Source: Anaerovorax odorimutans (GTDB lineage Bacteria > Bacillota > Clostridia > Peptostreptococcales > JAAYPU01). From it: a stretch of DNA of 64,000 nucleotides. Each line of letters begins with the position of its first letter. The first letter of the stretch is position 1. The stretch is from the NCBI GenBank assembly GCA_016841185.1, contig JAENZQ010000011.1:1-64000 (forward strand), in the 5' to 3' direction. Below the pieces are notes generated by a model. That model ran no database searches. It saw nothing but the letters and a program-made list of their open reading frames with translations, and had not been told where the DNA came from. Shown here piece after piece: positions 29,218-38,376 of this stretch. The translations under genes were made by a program, and so were the position numbers.

Positions 29218-30258
29218 TCAAAACTTCATATAATCGAATATACTTGTCAAGCCTGCAACGAAATTCCATTGCCGTTCCATATATGCCTTCAACCCGGAAG
29301 TGGTTTTTTGATAAACTGTATATACTGTATCCAAGTCCAAATTGCTGTCCAGGTCTATTTTCCTGATTGCATTTGCTGCCGCATACCCGCTTTCCATTCC
29401 TGCCGAAATACCTTCACCCATGGGATTAAGAAATCCCGCAGTTTCACCTGCAAACAACACTTTTCCTTTTCCGTATTCTACAGGGCAATTAGGCATAATC
29501 TGCGGCATAAGCCATTTCTCAGCTTTTTCTTGTCTTTTGATTTTTGCATTGTGATACTTATCCATATAGGCAATAAATCTGGAATAATATTTTTCAAGAT
29601 TACTTATGTTTTTAACAGACACACCGAAAACAAGATAATCATCTTTTACATTAAACCACGCATCATATTCCGATAAATGGGGCTGCAAATAAGCATAAAA
29701 ATAATGATGGTCCAAATCTATGGAACCCCTGTTAAAAGTTTGATAAGTAAATATATAATTTTTAGGTGTATGAACAAGTTTTCGCTTAACAGAACCTACT
29801 ACCCCATCGCATAAGATAACTATCCTTGCTTTTTCGAAATATGAAAAAGTACTTTTTAACTTTACAATAACACAATTCTCTTGTTCTTCGCATGATGAAG
29901 CAGTTGTTTGATCACGTAATTCCGCACCAGATTCAGCAGCTTTTGTTGCCAGCCAACAATCCAAGGAACTCCGCCATATATTTAGCCCCTCCTGTTCAAA
30001 ACGGTACTCTTTACCTTTGTCGTCGGTAAAAACCATACCCCGGTTATCCTTTGGTTTACACGCCGTAAACTCCGGGGGCTCCTCGTCAAAGTATCTCTTT
30101 ATCAAATCTATTGACTTCTTTATAAGAACACCTGAACAGGATTTATTTCTTGGTATCTTGAATTTTTCTATCAATAATACTTTATAGCCATAACAAGCTA
30201 ATTTCCGTGCAGCTGTGCAGCCTGTCGGGCCTGCTCCAATGATTATGACATCATACAT
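29218..30258 (-). CDS. FAD-dependent oxidoreductase (geranylgeranyl-reductase-like)
   Basis: MYDVIIIGAGPTGCTAARKLACYGYKVLLIEK; GKVLFAGETAGFLNPMGEGISAGMESG. Confidence 0.85.
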   Translation of the reverse strand: MYDVIIIGAGPTGCTAARKLACYGYKVLLIEKFKIPRNKSCSGVLIKKSIDLIKRYFDEEPPEFTACKPKDNRGMVFTDDKGKEYRFEQEGLNIWRSSLDCWLATKAAESGAELRDQTTASSCEEQENCVIVKLKSTFSYFEKARIVILCDGVVGSVKRKLVHTPKNYIFTYQTFNRGSIDLDHHYFYAYLQPHLSEYDAWFNVKDDYLVFGVSVKNISNLEKYYSRFIAYMDKYHNAKIKRQEKAEKWLMPQIMPNCPVEYGKGKVLFAGETAGFLNPMGEGISAGMESGYAAANAIRKIDLDSNLDLDTVYTVYQKTTSGLKAYMERQWNFVAGLTSIFDYMKF

Positions 30259-30270
30259 GCCAGTTGCCTC

Positions 30271-30750
30271 CTATTTGAAATTAAGTAAAAATTTTATTGA
30301 TCCGTACCTTTTGAATAATCCCGTTAAATCTATCCATTTTATAACCAAAAGCTGTCCGGCATTCGTCTCCCAGTCCTTTTCGAGATCGGAATGACATCTT
30401 GGCCCCAACCCCTGTCGTGCGTGATGGCAAAACCGGCATTCCAAAGGCTGAAATCCGGTATCATAAAGCTCACATAGCCCCTTTGACAAGAAATTGCAAC
30501 CTAGCTTGGAGAACTCCTGTAAGGCAAAATTCTGTTCACAGCCACGAAATGCAGGGGAAAGGACACCAAAGGTGAATTCCGGCGATACTTCCAGCATCAT
30601 GCGGCGCCAATATCCGACCTCCATTGCCTTTGCTGCTTCTTTAACGGTCCACCAGCCGGGGCGGTAACAGTATGCAGTACATATTTTACAGCTACACGGC
30701 TTAGAAGGCGGGTATTTTTCTTTAAGAGACTTCTTACTTTTTCTTTTCAT
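30271..30750 (-). CDS. Conserved Cys-rich protein, unknown function
   Basis: CSCKICTAYC; CRFCHHARQGLGPRCHSDLEKDWET; ATG at 30750 preferred over 30780. Confidence 0.6.
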   Translation of the reverse strand: MKRKSKKSLKEKYPPSKPCSCKICTAYCYRPGWWTVKEAAKAMEVGYWRRMMLEVSPEFTFGVLSPAFRGCEQNFALQEFSKLGCNFLSKGLCELYDTGFQPLECRFCHHARQGLGPRCHSDLEKDWETNAGQLLVIKWIDLTGLFKRYGSIKFLLNFK

Positions 30751-30817
30751 AATTAAAATACCTTTACCGGCCGAAGCCATGCCGCCTGATTATCTTCTGC
30801 AATTTTTCCCAGTATTA

Positions 30818-31468
30818 TTAAACCTTCTGTTTTTTCATCAAGCCGCAGAAAAAGTTCAAGGTTTTAACCATATACCTGACCACCGATTCCATATCAGCAA
30901 AGCCATTTTTTGCCATAAAGTATTCTTTTGTCAAAGCAATTGAAACATAATTATACTGCTCGGCAAATAAACGCACATCTACAGGCTTTATTATTCCTCT
31001 GGCAGCCATTTTGCTTATTAACCGCTCATAATAATCTGCCGGCTCATTAACAACATATTTGTAATACATTTCAGCTGCCTTTTGATTTCGAAATTTCTCA
31101 TAATTGATAATCATTGCGATATTAGTTAAAGTATCGCTTACCCGGTTTCCAACATGAAAAACAATATTTTTAAAAATCTCTTCCGGCTGCATGATCATCA
31201 GCATTTTGTCCAGATCCGAATCGGACGGCCTTGTCTTCGGGGTATTTTCTCTGAATATATCAAACAAAGCATCCAATACATCTGCTTTACTTTTAAAATG
31301 GTTATAAAGTGAACTCTCCTTAATCCCAACGGCATCAGCGATCTCATAAACAGACACACTATCATAGCCTTTGCAAGCAAATAAGCCTGCTGATATTTCC
31401 AATATCCGGTTCTTTGTTTTAATTCCTCTTTTTCGTTTTTGAACATTTTGGCTATCTATTGCACTCAA
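30818..31468 (-). CDS. TetR-family regulator
   Basis: TKNRILEISAGLFACKGYDSVSVYEIADAVGIKESSLYNHFKSKADVLDALF. Confidence 0.92.
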   Translation of the reverse strand: MSAIDSQNVQKRKRGIKTKNRILEISAGLFACKGYDSVSVYEIADAVGIKESSLYNHFKSKADVLDALFDIFRENTPKTRPSDSDLDKMLMIMQPEEIFKNIVFHVGNRVSDTLTNIAMIINYEKFRNQKAAEMYYKYVVNEPADYYERLISKMAARGIIKPVDVRLFAEQYNYVSIALTKEYFMAKNGFADMESVVRYMVKTLNFFCGLMKKQKV

Positions 31469-31696
31469 TTTTTTTCACCTCTTCCATAATTTTACTATTA
31501 ATAATTAGTTTAGTCAACAATTATACTATTAACAAATCGTTTATTTGCCGGGTCACTCAGGAAATAGGTCAAGATCAATGATCCGAATATTACGACAGTT
31601 CCTGCAGAAAATATTTTGATAAATAAAACATCTATGGAACCAGTTAATGGAAAAATAAGTCAATAATTATATTGCATTTAGAAAGGAGATCTTTAA

Positions 31697-32926
31697 ATGA
31701 AAAAACCTATATTCTTATTCCTCTGCATAATAATAGCCGCAAGCTTACTCACAGCCTGCTCAGACGGGCTTCTATCTCACAGTCATAATAGCACCTTCGA
31801 TTCAGAAAAAATAAGCGCGGCGGCTGTTGAAGGAAAATCTACGTTTGCTTTTGATATTTTTAAGCAGTTGAACAGAGAAGACAAAAATAAGAGCATCTTC
31901 ATATCCCCGCTGAGCATATCCACCGCACTGACAATGACATATCAAGGAGCGGAAACAACCACAAAGGAAGCAATGGCAAAAACTTTAGGATATGCGGATA
32001 TTGACATGGAAACACTCAATGAAAGCTACCGCAATCTCATCAGGTATTTGAAGCAATTAGACGATAATCTGGAACTCAATATTGGCAATTCACTTTGGAT
32101 CAGAGAAGGCGAATCCATTAAGGAAGATTTTATAGCCGTAAACAAAGAAATATTTGAAACTCCTGTGACCTCACTGGATTTTTCAAAGCCAACCGCTGCA
32201 GACCAAATCAATGAATGGATATCCAATGCGACAAAAAAGAAAATCGAAAAGATGGTTGATTCTCCAATACCTCCGTCTGTTGTTATGTATCTGATCAATG
32301 CTATATACTTCAGAGGGGATTGGACAGAACAATTTGACCGGGAAAGCACCTTCAATACACAATTTTATTCCGGTGACGGCCGCATCAGTGAAATTATGAT
32401 GATGAGCAGAAACGGTAAAGTTGAATATGGGCAGGGAGATGGGTTCAAAGCTGTCAGGCTACCGTATGGAATCGGAAAAATGGCCATGTACTGTATCCTG
32501 CCGGAAGAAACAGTATCCATCAACGATTTTATTGAAGGTCTGGATAAAGACGTCTGGAAAACTATCAAGGAAAGTATTGCGGAGGAAAAAGAGGTTCAAC
32601 TGCAGCTGCCGCGCTTTAAACTGGAATATGGAATCAAAAATTTGAATGAAGGATTGACAGCACTGGGGATGGGAGAAGCTTTCACGGGTGCGGCCGACTT
32701 TTCCGGTATCTGTGACGGTATTTATATCAACAGAGTCCTTCATAAAGCAGTAATCGAAGTGAATGAAAACGGCAGTGAAGCAGCTGCAGGGACAGTAGTG
32801 GAAATGTATAAAATGAACGACTCTCAACCGTTGGCCTTCATTGCAAACCGGCCCTTTGTATTCATTATTACAGATGATGAAACCAATACCATTTTATTTA
32901 TGGGAAAACTGTTTGATATGAGGTAA
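31697..32926 (+). CDS. Serpin (serine protease inhibitor), lipoprotein
   Basis: Lipobox LLTACSD; NKSIFISPLSISTALTMTYQGA; hinge ENGSEAAAGT; RPFVFIITDDETNTILFMGKLFD. Confidence 0.95.
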   Translation: MKKPIFLFLCIIIAASLLTACSDGLLSHSHNSTFDSEKISAAAVEGKSTFAFDIFKQLNREDKNKSIFISPLSISTALTMTYQGAETTTKEAMAKTLGYADIDMETLNESYRNLIRYLKQLDDNLELNIGNSLWIREGESIKEDFIAVNKEIFETPVTSLDFSKPTAADQINEWISNATKKKIEKMVDSPIPPSVVMYLINAIYFRGDWTEQFDRESTFNTQFYSGDGRISEIMMMSRNGKVEYGQGDGFKAVRLPYGIGKMAMYCILPEETVSINDFIEGLDKDVWKTIKESIAEEKEVQLQLPRFKLEYGIKNLNEGLTALGMGEAFTGAADFSGICDGIYINRVLHKAVIEVNENGSEAAAGTVVEMYKMNDSQPLAFIANRPFVFIITDDETNTILFMGKLFDMR

Positions 32927-32934
32927 TCGTCAAA

Positions 32935-32965
32935 AAAAGACCTAATAAAGCATATTAGGTCTTTT
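32935..32965. terminator. Bidirectional terminator between serpin and rubrerythrin genes
   Basis: aaaagacctaata-aagca-tattaggtctttt. Confidence 0.8.
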
Positions 32966-32994
32966 CTTCAGATTTAACTATCAATTATATCTGC

Positions 32995-33537
32995 TTATTT
33001 AAAATAACGTTTCAGCAATCCTTCGAAGGCCTTACCGTGTCTTGCTTCATCTCTTGCCATCTCGTGAACGGTATCATGAATTGCATCCAGATTAGCAGCT
33101 TTTGCTCTCTTCGCAAGATCAGCCTTTCCCGCTGTTGCACCATTTTCTGCCTCAACACGCATTTCAAGATTTTTCTTTGTAGAGTTTGTAATGACTTCAC
33201 CAAGCAGTTCAGCAAACTTTGCAGCGTGTTCTGCTTCTTCATAAGCTGCTTTTTCATAATACATGCCAATTTCGGGATAGCCTTCTCTATGGGCTACTCT
33301 TGCCATTGCAAGGTACATGCCTACTTCTGTACACTCTCCTGTAAAATTAGCTCTAAGATCTTCAATTATGTCCTCACTGACACCCTGAGCAACTCCTACA
33401 ACATGTTCCGCAGCCCAGGACATTTCGGCTCCTTGCTCTATAAATTTGGATGATGGGGCATTGCACTGAGGACATCTTTCCGGTACATTTTCTCCTTCAT
33501 GAACATAACCACATACTGAACATACAAATTTCTTCAT
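32995..33537 (-). CDS. rbr: Rubrerythrin
   Basis: Rubredoxin motif [27 protein letters not shown] plus ferritin-like [24 protein letters not shown]. Confidence 0.95.
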   Translation of the reverse strand: MKKFVCSVCGYVHEGENVPERCPQCNAPSSKFIEQGAEMSWAAEHVVGVAQGVSEDIIEDLRANFTGECTEVGMYLAMARVAHREGYPEIGMYYEKAAYEEAEHAAKFAELLGEVITNSTKKNLEMRVEAENGATAGKADLAKRAKAANLDAIHDTVHEMARDEARHGKAFEGLLKRYFK

Positions 33538-33584
33538 ATAATAATCTCTCCTTTAAATTATAATTTTTTTTATATAGTTGCCGC

Positions 33585-34031
33585 TTAAATATTCTGTTTT
33601 TTCTTTAAGCAGCTTTTACAAACACCTTTAAAATAAATATTTTTATCATTGATTTTAAAACCACTAAGTTCTTCAGGCTGTGAAATATCAAAGTCAATTT
33701 CAAAATCATATACCTCACCGCATTTTTCACATTTGAAATGTCCATGATCGGCTAAATTATACTCATACCGGACCTCATTGTTTTCAATGGTTATTTCTCT
33801 GAGCATTTCCGCCTCGACAAATGCGTTCAAGGTTTTATAAACCGTAGATTTAGACAATGTCGGTAACTCTTTTTTCATCTCAAATAATACTTGCTCTGCC
33901 GTTGGATGACAGGGATGGTTAGCAAGATACTCTAATATTTTGATTCTTTGATGAGATGGTCTTAAACCTTTTTTATTCAACTCTTCAGTTAGTCTTTCAG
34001 CTGAATTTTTCATACAGATTCTTCTTTCCAT
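33585..34031 (-). CDS. Fur/PerR-family regulator
   Basis: RPSHQRIKILEYLANHPCHPTAEQVLFEMKKELPTLSKSTVYKTLNAFVEAEML; HGHFKCEKCGEVYDF. Confidence 0.93.
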   Translation of the reverse strand: MERRICMKNSAERLTEELNKKGLRPSHQRIKILEYLANHPCHPTAEQVLFEMKKELPTLSKSTVYKTLNAFVEAEMLREITIENNEVRYEYNLADHGHFKCEKCGEVYDFEIDFDISQPEELSGFKINDKNIYFKGVCKSCLKKKQNI

Positions 34032-34060
34032 AAAGATATTAAGTATTAATATAAACTTAT

Positions 34061-34089
34061 TATTAAATCAAACTAAGTTAGATTTAATA
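34061..34089. promoter_or_regulatory. Dyad upstream of the Fur/PerR gene (candidate operator)
   Basis: TATTAAATC-N11-GATTTAATA. Confidence 0.5.
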
Positions 34090-34257
34090 CAATAGTACCA
34101 TATGTTATTATTAAACGCAATAGAAAAAATAAAAAAATAAAAAATTTTTTTGTTTTCTCAATGAACTTCATTTACATTGAATTATAAATCACCGGCCTGG
34201 CTCAAAACATATAATGATCATAGAAAGATTATTATTATTTATAGAAAGTGATTTACA

Positions 34258-34725
34258 ATGTCTGATTTTAACCCTGAAAAATTATCAGTCAAATATATTC
34301 CGCCTGCAACTTTTTTTCACCCTGCCGAAGGAAGAAAATATACATTGACGCATTCGGATATAACCGCAGAGCTTTTTTTAAGCGTGGGATATATGTATGA
34401 CTATGATGCAATTGATAAGAAAATGCGGGATGAAGTAATAGCAGAGTGGCGGAAAAGCTTACAGAATCAACATGTTTTATTTGGCAAAGCATATGTCAGC
34501 GGTGGTGAATTCAACGAGTATTATTCAGCTGTTCGGTTCAATATTTTTCTTAAAGAGATGAATGTAGCTCTAAAAGGTATTATTTATGGTGATAGGCTCT
34601 TTTATGCTCACTATCCTGATTTTCTTGATGCTCCGATCTATATTTATTATGAATCCATTTATCCTCAATTTAGGCAAGTTGTTTATTATGGGACACCCCG
34701 GATGTATTTACATCAAATATTATAA
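34258..34725 (+). CDS. STAY-GREEN (SGR)-family protein
   Basis: RKYTLTHSDITAELFLSVGYMY; DEVIAEWRK; VSGGEFNEYYSAVRFNIFLKEMNVALKGIIYGD matches the plant/bacterial SGR pattern. Confidence 0.8.
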   Translation: MSDFNPEKLSVKYIPPATFFHPAEGRKYTLTHSDITAELFLSVGYMYDYDAIDKKMRDEVIAEWRKSLQNQHVLFGKAYVSGGEFNEYYSAVRFNIFLKEMNVALKGIIYGDRLFYAHYPDFLDAPIYIYYESIYPQFRQVVYYGTPRMYLHQIL

Positions 34726-34799
34726 TCATCTCTATGCATCACCATGAGAAATGTTTTGTATCTTAAAATACAGTGCTATCCTTTCCAGCATCAGCCTCA

Positions 34800-36017
34800 T
34801 CATATAAAGAAAACCCTCATAATGAAATAGTTCAAAACAAGAAAAAACAGAAGACAAACAAAAAATTTCCAATATTTCTTATACAATTCCATGGTCGGTA
34901 CTTGAAGGTATTCGCAAGTAAAGAGCTGACACAAATGTAAAGGTGAAAAAAAGTATCCGATAAAGCCCCAAACAAAGGTAAAATGACAGTACAACAGCAA
35001 CAAATCATCTGATAAAGAAAGTGTGCCAAGAATAGGCAATACAATTCCAAGGGCTGTCGGTTGATAACCTGTCGTAATTCCAAAGAAAAAGGATATTGCC
35101 ACTATACCTAATATAACAGTATTAGGATTAGAAAAAGTCAAGGTCAAAAATGAGGTTAGGGCTTCCATACGCCCAATTATACTCTGAATGAGATAAACCC
35201 CGATCAATGCATAAAGAACATTAAAATTAAAAGACTTTATTGTATCGATTAAAAATGTCTTTGTGGGATGCAGTAAGAATAATACCAGCAAATTTGCAAG
35301 CATACCCAGATAAAAAGGAATGCCTAATACTAAATTTAATAATATTGAGATATAAATAGGTGCCGTTAATTTCAAAAGTTTGATTACATTTACCCATTTA
35401 AAATAGTAGTGATCATTTGTACTATTTTCAACTTTACGAATATATAAAAAATAACCACTAATAACATATATAACAACAAAAACACTATTCAATCCTATAA
35501 GTTTATAGATCGAAATTTGAGGCATCAATGACATTACAAGAAGAAATCCTGTTGTATAAGGCATAATATGCATAGAAATATGACGATAAATCAAATTGAT
35601 AACTGCCCGGTTAGATTTAGGAATATTAGATTTTTCGCCTAATTTATCAACCAATGGTGCTGACATAATAGCACCGCCAGGGACGCTTAACATACCTATA
35701 AATGCAGGTATGAACATGAAAAGCAATCTTCTGCTATTCACAACTAATGTCAAGTAATCCAACATCTCATCAATAATTTTATACTTTCTAAGCAAAACCC
35801 CTATAATAGCTACTTCTGATACAATCATAAGCTGCTGAAACTTTTTAAAATCAAAAAATGTATCCGCGATAACATCTTTTAAAGCAGCAAGGTCCAATCC
35901 TCCCAGAGCTGCCATTATTAAAGCACTTGCACAAATAGAAATACCAATAGAAATCTTTCTTTTACATAATACCGGAATAACTAAAAACGATGTAACAACA
36001 ACTAATAATTCTTTCAA
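34800..36017 (-). CDS. DUF401-like integral membrane protein
   Basis: Multi-TM; FMFIPAFIGMLSVPGGAIMSAPLVDKLGEK; ITTGYQPTALGIVLPIL. Confidence 0.7.
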   Translation of the reverse strand: MKELLVVVTSFLVIPVLCKRKISIGISICASALIMAALGGLDLAALKDVIADTFFDFKKFQQLMIVSEVAIIGVLLRKYKIIDEMLDYLTLVVNSRRLLFMFIPAFIGMLSVPGGAIMSAPLVDKLGEKSNIPKSNRAVINLIYRHISMHIMPYTTGFLLVMSLMPQISIYKLIGLNSVFVVIYVISGYFLYIRKVENSTNDHYYFKWVNVIKLLKLTAPIYISILLNLVLGIPFYLGMLANLLVLFLLHPTKTFLIDTIKSFNFNVLYALIGVYLIQSIIGRMEALTSFLTLTFSNPNTVILGIVAISFFFGITTGYQPTALGIVLPILGTLSLSDDLLLLYCHFTFVWGFIGYFFSPLHLCQLFTCEYLQVPTMELYKKYWKFFVCLLFFLVLNYFIMRVFFI

Positions 36018-36128
36018 TTTCTTCTCCTTTTTTTAGAAAGCCATAAGCATTTCATATATCTTTAACCCATTACCTATTTTTTCTTACTTTTCTTTTTCAT
36101 TATATACCATATTTTTATATAGAAAAAT

Positions 36129-36160
36129 GGCAAGACAAGAGACTGTCTTGTAGCCTTGCC
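36129..36160. other. Hairpin between divergent genes 34800..36017 and 36260..36709
   Basis: ggcaag-acaaga-gactg-tcttgt-agc-cttgcc. Confidence 0.5.
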
Positions 36161-36259
36161 GTCCATATTTTTTAAAAATTGTTTTGAATTTCATTTTAAA
36201 GCATTGTATAGTGAAAAAAACAAATCACTTAAATGAAAGAAGGGTATTAGGTAATAAAA

Positions 36260-36709
36260 ATGAAAATTGAAAACATGCCACCGTATAGAATTGCATACAT
36301 AAGACAAATTGGTCCTTATGGAGCCAACAATGTGCAGACAATGAGAAAATTGAAAAGCTGGGCTAAGGTAAACGATCTACTCCATGACAAATCTATAATT
36401 CTTGGAATAGCTCACGATGATCCTGAAATAACAAACCCTGACAATTGTCGTTATGATACTTGTATTGTTGTTTCTGATGATTATTATTTTAATCATGAGT
36501 ATGTTGATGAAGGGAAAATTGCTGGAGGTAACTATGCTGTTTTCAAGATTAGTCATACAGCAGAAGCCGTTCAAAAAGCATGGCTCGAAATTTTTCCACA
36601 GTTATTAAATCAAGGATATCAGTTGGATGAAGCAAGACCCATCCTTGAAAGGTATATAGCCGAAATGGTTAATAACCATTATTGTGAAATTTGTGTCCCA
36701 ATTAAATAA
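36260..36709 (+). CDS. GyrI-like/AraC effector-binding-domain protein
   Basis: MPPYRIAYIRQIGPYG; ITNPDNCRYDTCIVVSDDY; GGNYAVFKISHTAEAVQKAWLEIF. Confidence 0.85.
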   Translation: MKIENMPPYRIAYIRQIGPYGANNVQTMRKLKSWAKVNDLLHDKSIILGIAHDDPEITNPDNCRYDTCIVVSDDYYFNHEYVDEGKIAGGNYAVFKISHTAEAVQKAWLEIFPQLLNQGYQLDEARPILERYIAEMVNNHYCEICVPIK

Positions 36710-36771
36710 TTAAAAAGTTCAAATAAAAGAACTTTACTATTAATAGAATCTTTTATTTAAAGAAGGCAGTT

Positions 36772-36814
36772 AAGCAGGAAAACATATGGATCATTTCCAT
36801 ATGTTTTCCTGCTT
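36772..36814. terminator. 19-bp perfect hairpin between convergent genes
   Basis: aagcaggaaaacatatgga-tcatt-tccatatgttttcctgctt. Confidence 0.8.
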
Positions 36815-36869
36815 TGCCATCTACCTTTTGTAATTAATTAGAATGTGTTTCGTGGAGTCAAAACTTTCC

Positions 36870-37580
36870 CTAATGAGATTTTTGACCCTTTGTTATAGTT
36901 ATATGACCCTTTTTGTACAGTATTCTAGCACACATTATGGTTACAGGAATCATTACTAAAATAACGACTCCTTCTATTCCACTAATAGGAAAAATAAAAT
37001 AATGAATAGCAATTACCAGAATCAATGGAACAACTGATGCTTTCCACTTCCCTCTCACAGGACCATCACTGTCACCCAAAAACAACAGAAACAGCGCACC
37101 GAACAATGCAGGAATAATATTGCTTGTAGCAATAACAACATACTTATTAGTGAAGAAAAAAGAAAATGGCACCAACAGTATAACTCCCAATATTATTATT
37201 GCCGTTGTAATAATCGAGGACGCAGCAACCGAAATCGTTGACAATACTTCCGCCTCTTCAGTTCCCGGTTCTACACCGGCGAGCTTTAAAGCATTCATGG
37301 CACATGGGAGCTTCAGGTTGGATACGTTTCCTGTTTGAAAAGCCAAATATGAAGCGCCTGAGCCCAATAAAGGTACAAAGCTTATAATTTCCGATAATGC
37401 TATAGGAGTTAAAATCAGGAAAAGACTCAATGATGCATTAATGTAAGTTTTCAATGAAGGGAATATGTTATATACGGTACAAATGATAAGCGGAACCGCA
37501 AAAAACCACACAAGTGCCAATCCAATGCTTATTCTGCCAACCCGATGTACCAGTTTTTGATATTGATCTGACGTTCTCAT
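36870..37580 (-). CDS. Integral membrane protein of unknown function
   Basis: Multi-TM ORF in the same operon as the next two genes. Confidence 0.65.
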   Translation of the reverse strand: MRTSDQYQKLVHRVGRISIGLALVWFFAVPLIICTVYNIFPSLKTYINASLSLFLILTPIALSEIISFVPLLGSGASYLAFQTGNVSNLKLPCAMNALKLAGVEPGTEEAEVLSTISVAASSIITTAIIILGVILLVPFSFFFTNKYVVIATSNIIPALFGALFLLFLGDSDGPVRGKWKASVVPLILVIAIHYFIFPISGIEGVVILVMIPVTIMCARILYKKGHITITKGQKSH

Positions 37581-37594
37581 TTTTTTCTGCCTCC

Positions 37595-38311
37595 TTATTT
37601 AAACATTACTGTCCACAATACGGATGAACACATACCAAGCAGTAAGCTAAAAGCCAGAACGAAGTGTTTAAGCCATATAGTTTTATACTTCTTAATGATA
37701 ATTCCCTGAATCATAACAGCTGCTATACTGGTTAAAAAAGTCAGCAAATATACAATTCCTGCACCTAATATCGGCCCTACAAAAACTACCAATACTGCAG
37801 AATACAAAACACTTATTGCTACTATCCCAAAATCACCGCTTTTTTCCTTAAGCCTGACAACCGTAGTATTTACTCTCTTAATAAACAGAATATCCATTAT
37901 CATCCCTCCAGCAACACCAGTACTCATTGCAAGCATGATAACTCCTAAGACATTGGGTCCTGAAGTTGACGCCTGCGAAAGTGAAGAAAATCCAAGGGAA
38001 GTCGCTGCCATATTAGCTGCCATAAGTTCATAGCTCACACTTCCTATAACGGAAAGACGAAGCCATGACCAGGGAATTCCAATACTAGGCGCCAATGCTG
38101 CCAGTCCCAGAACAACTGAAACAGACGGAACAATTGTAAAGACTGCAGAAGATTTAATGATATTTTTTATAGTTGTTCCACTTATGCCAATTTCCTTGGC
38201 TCGAGCAAGACCCATTCTCATGAAAATAAGATTCTGGACCAGAATATATACAATACCGATAACAACTAAAATGTACATGATTCTTCCATTGGCAATATCA
38301 AAAAAACTCAT
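37595..38311 (-). CDS. DUF5058-like integral membrane protein
   Basis: Multi-TM; FMRMGLARAKEIGISGTTIKNIIKSSAVFTIVPSVSVVLGLAALAPSIGIPWSWLRLSVIGSVSYEL. Confidence 0.65.
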   Translation of the reverse strand: MSFFDIANGRIMYILVVIGIVYILVQNLIFMRMGLARAKEIGISGTTIKNIIKSSAVFTIVPSVSVVLGLAALAPSIGIPWSWLRLSVIGSVSYELMAANMAATSLGFSSLSQASTSGPNVLGVIMLAMSTGVAGGMIMDILFIKRVNTTVVRLKEKSGDFGIVAISVLYSAVLVVFVGPILGAGIVYLLTFLTSIAAVMIQGIIIKKYKTIWLKHFVLAFSLLLGMCSSVLWTVMFK

Positions 38312-38376
38312 ATTTCACCTTCCTTTCTTTGTGCTCATGTTTATAACATATGAATTGTGTTACATATAAATTAAAT

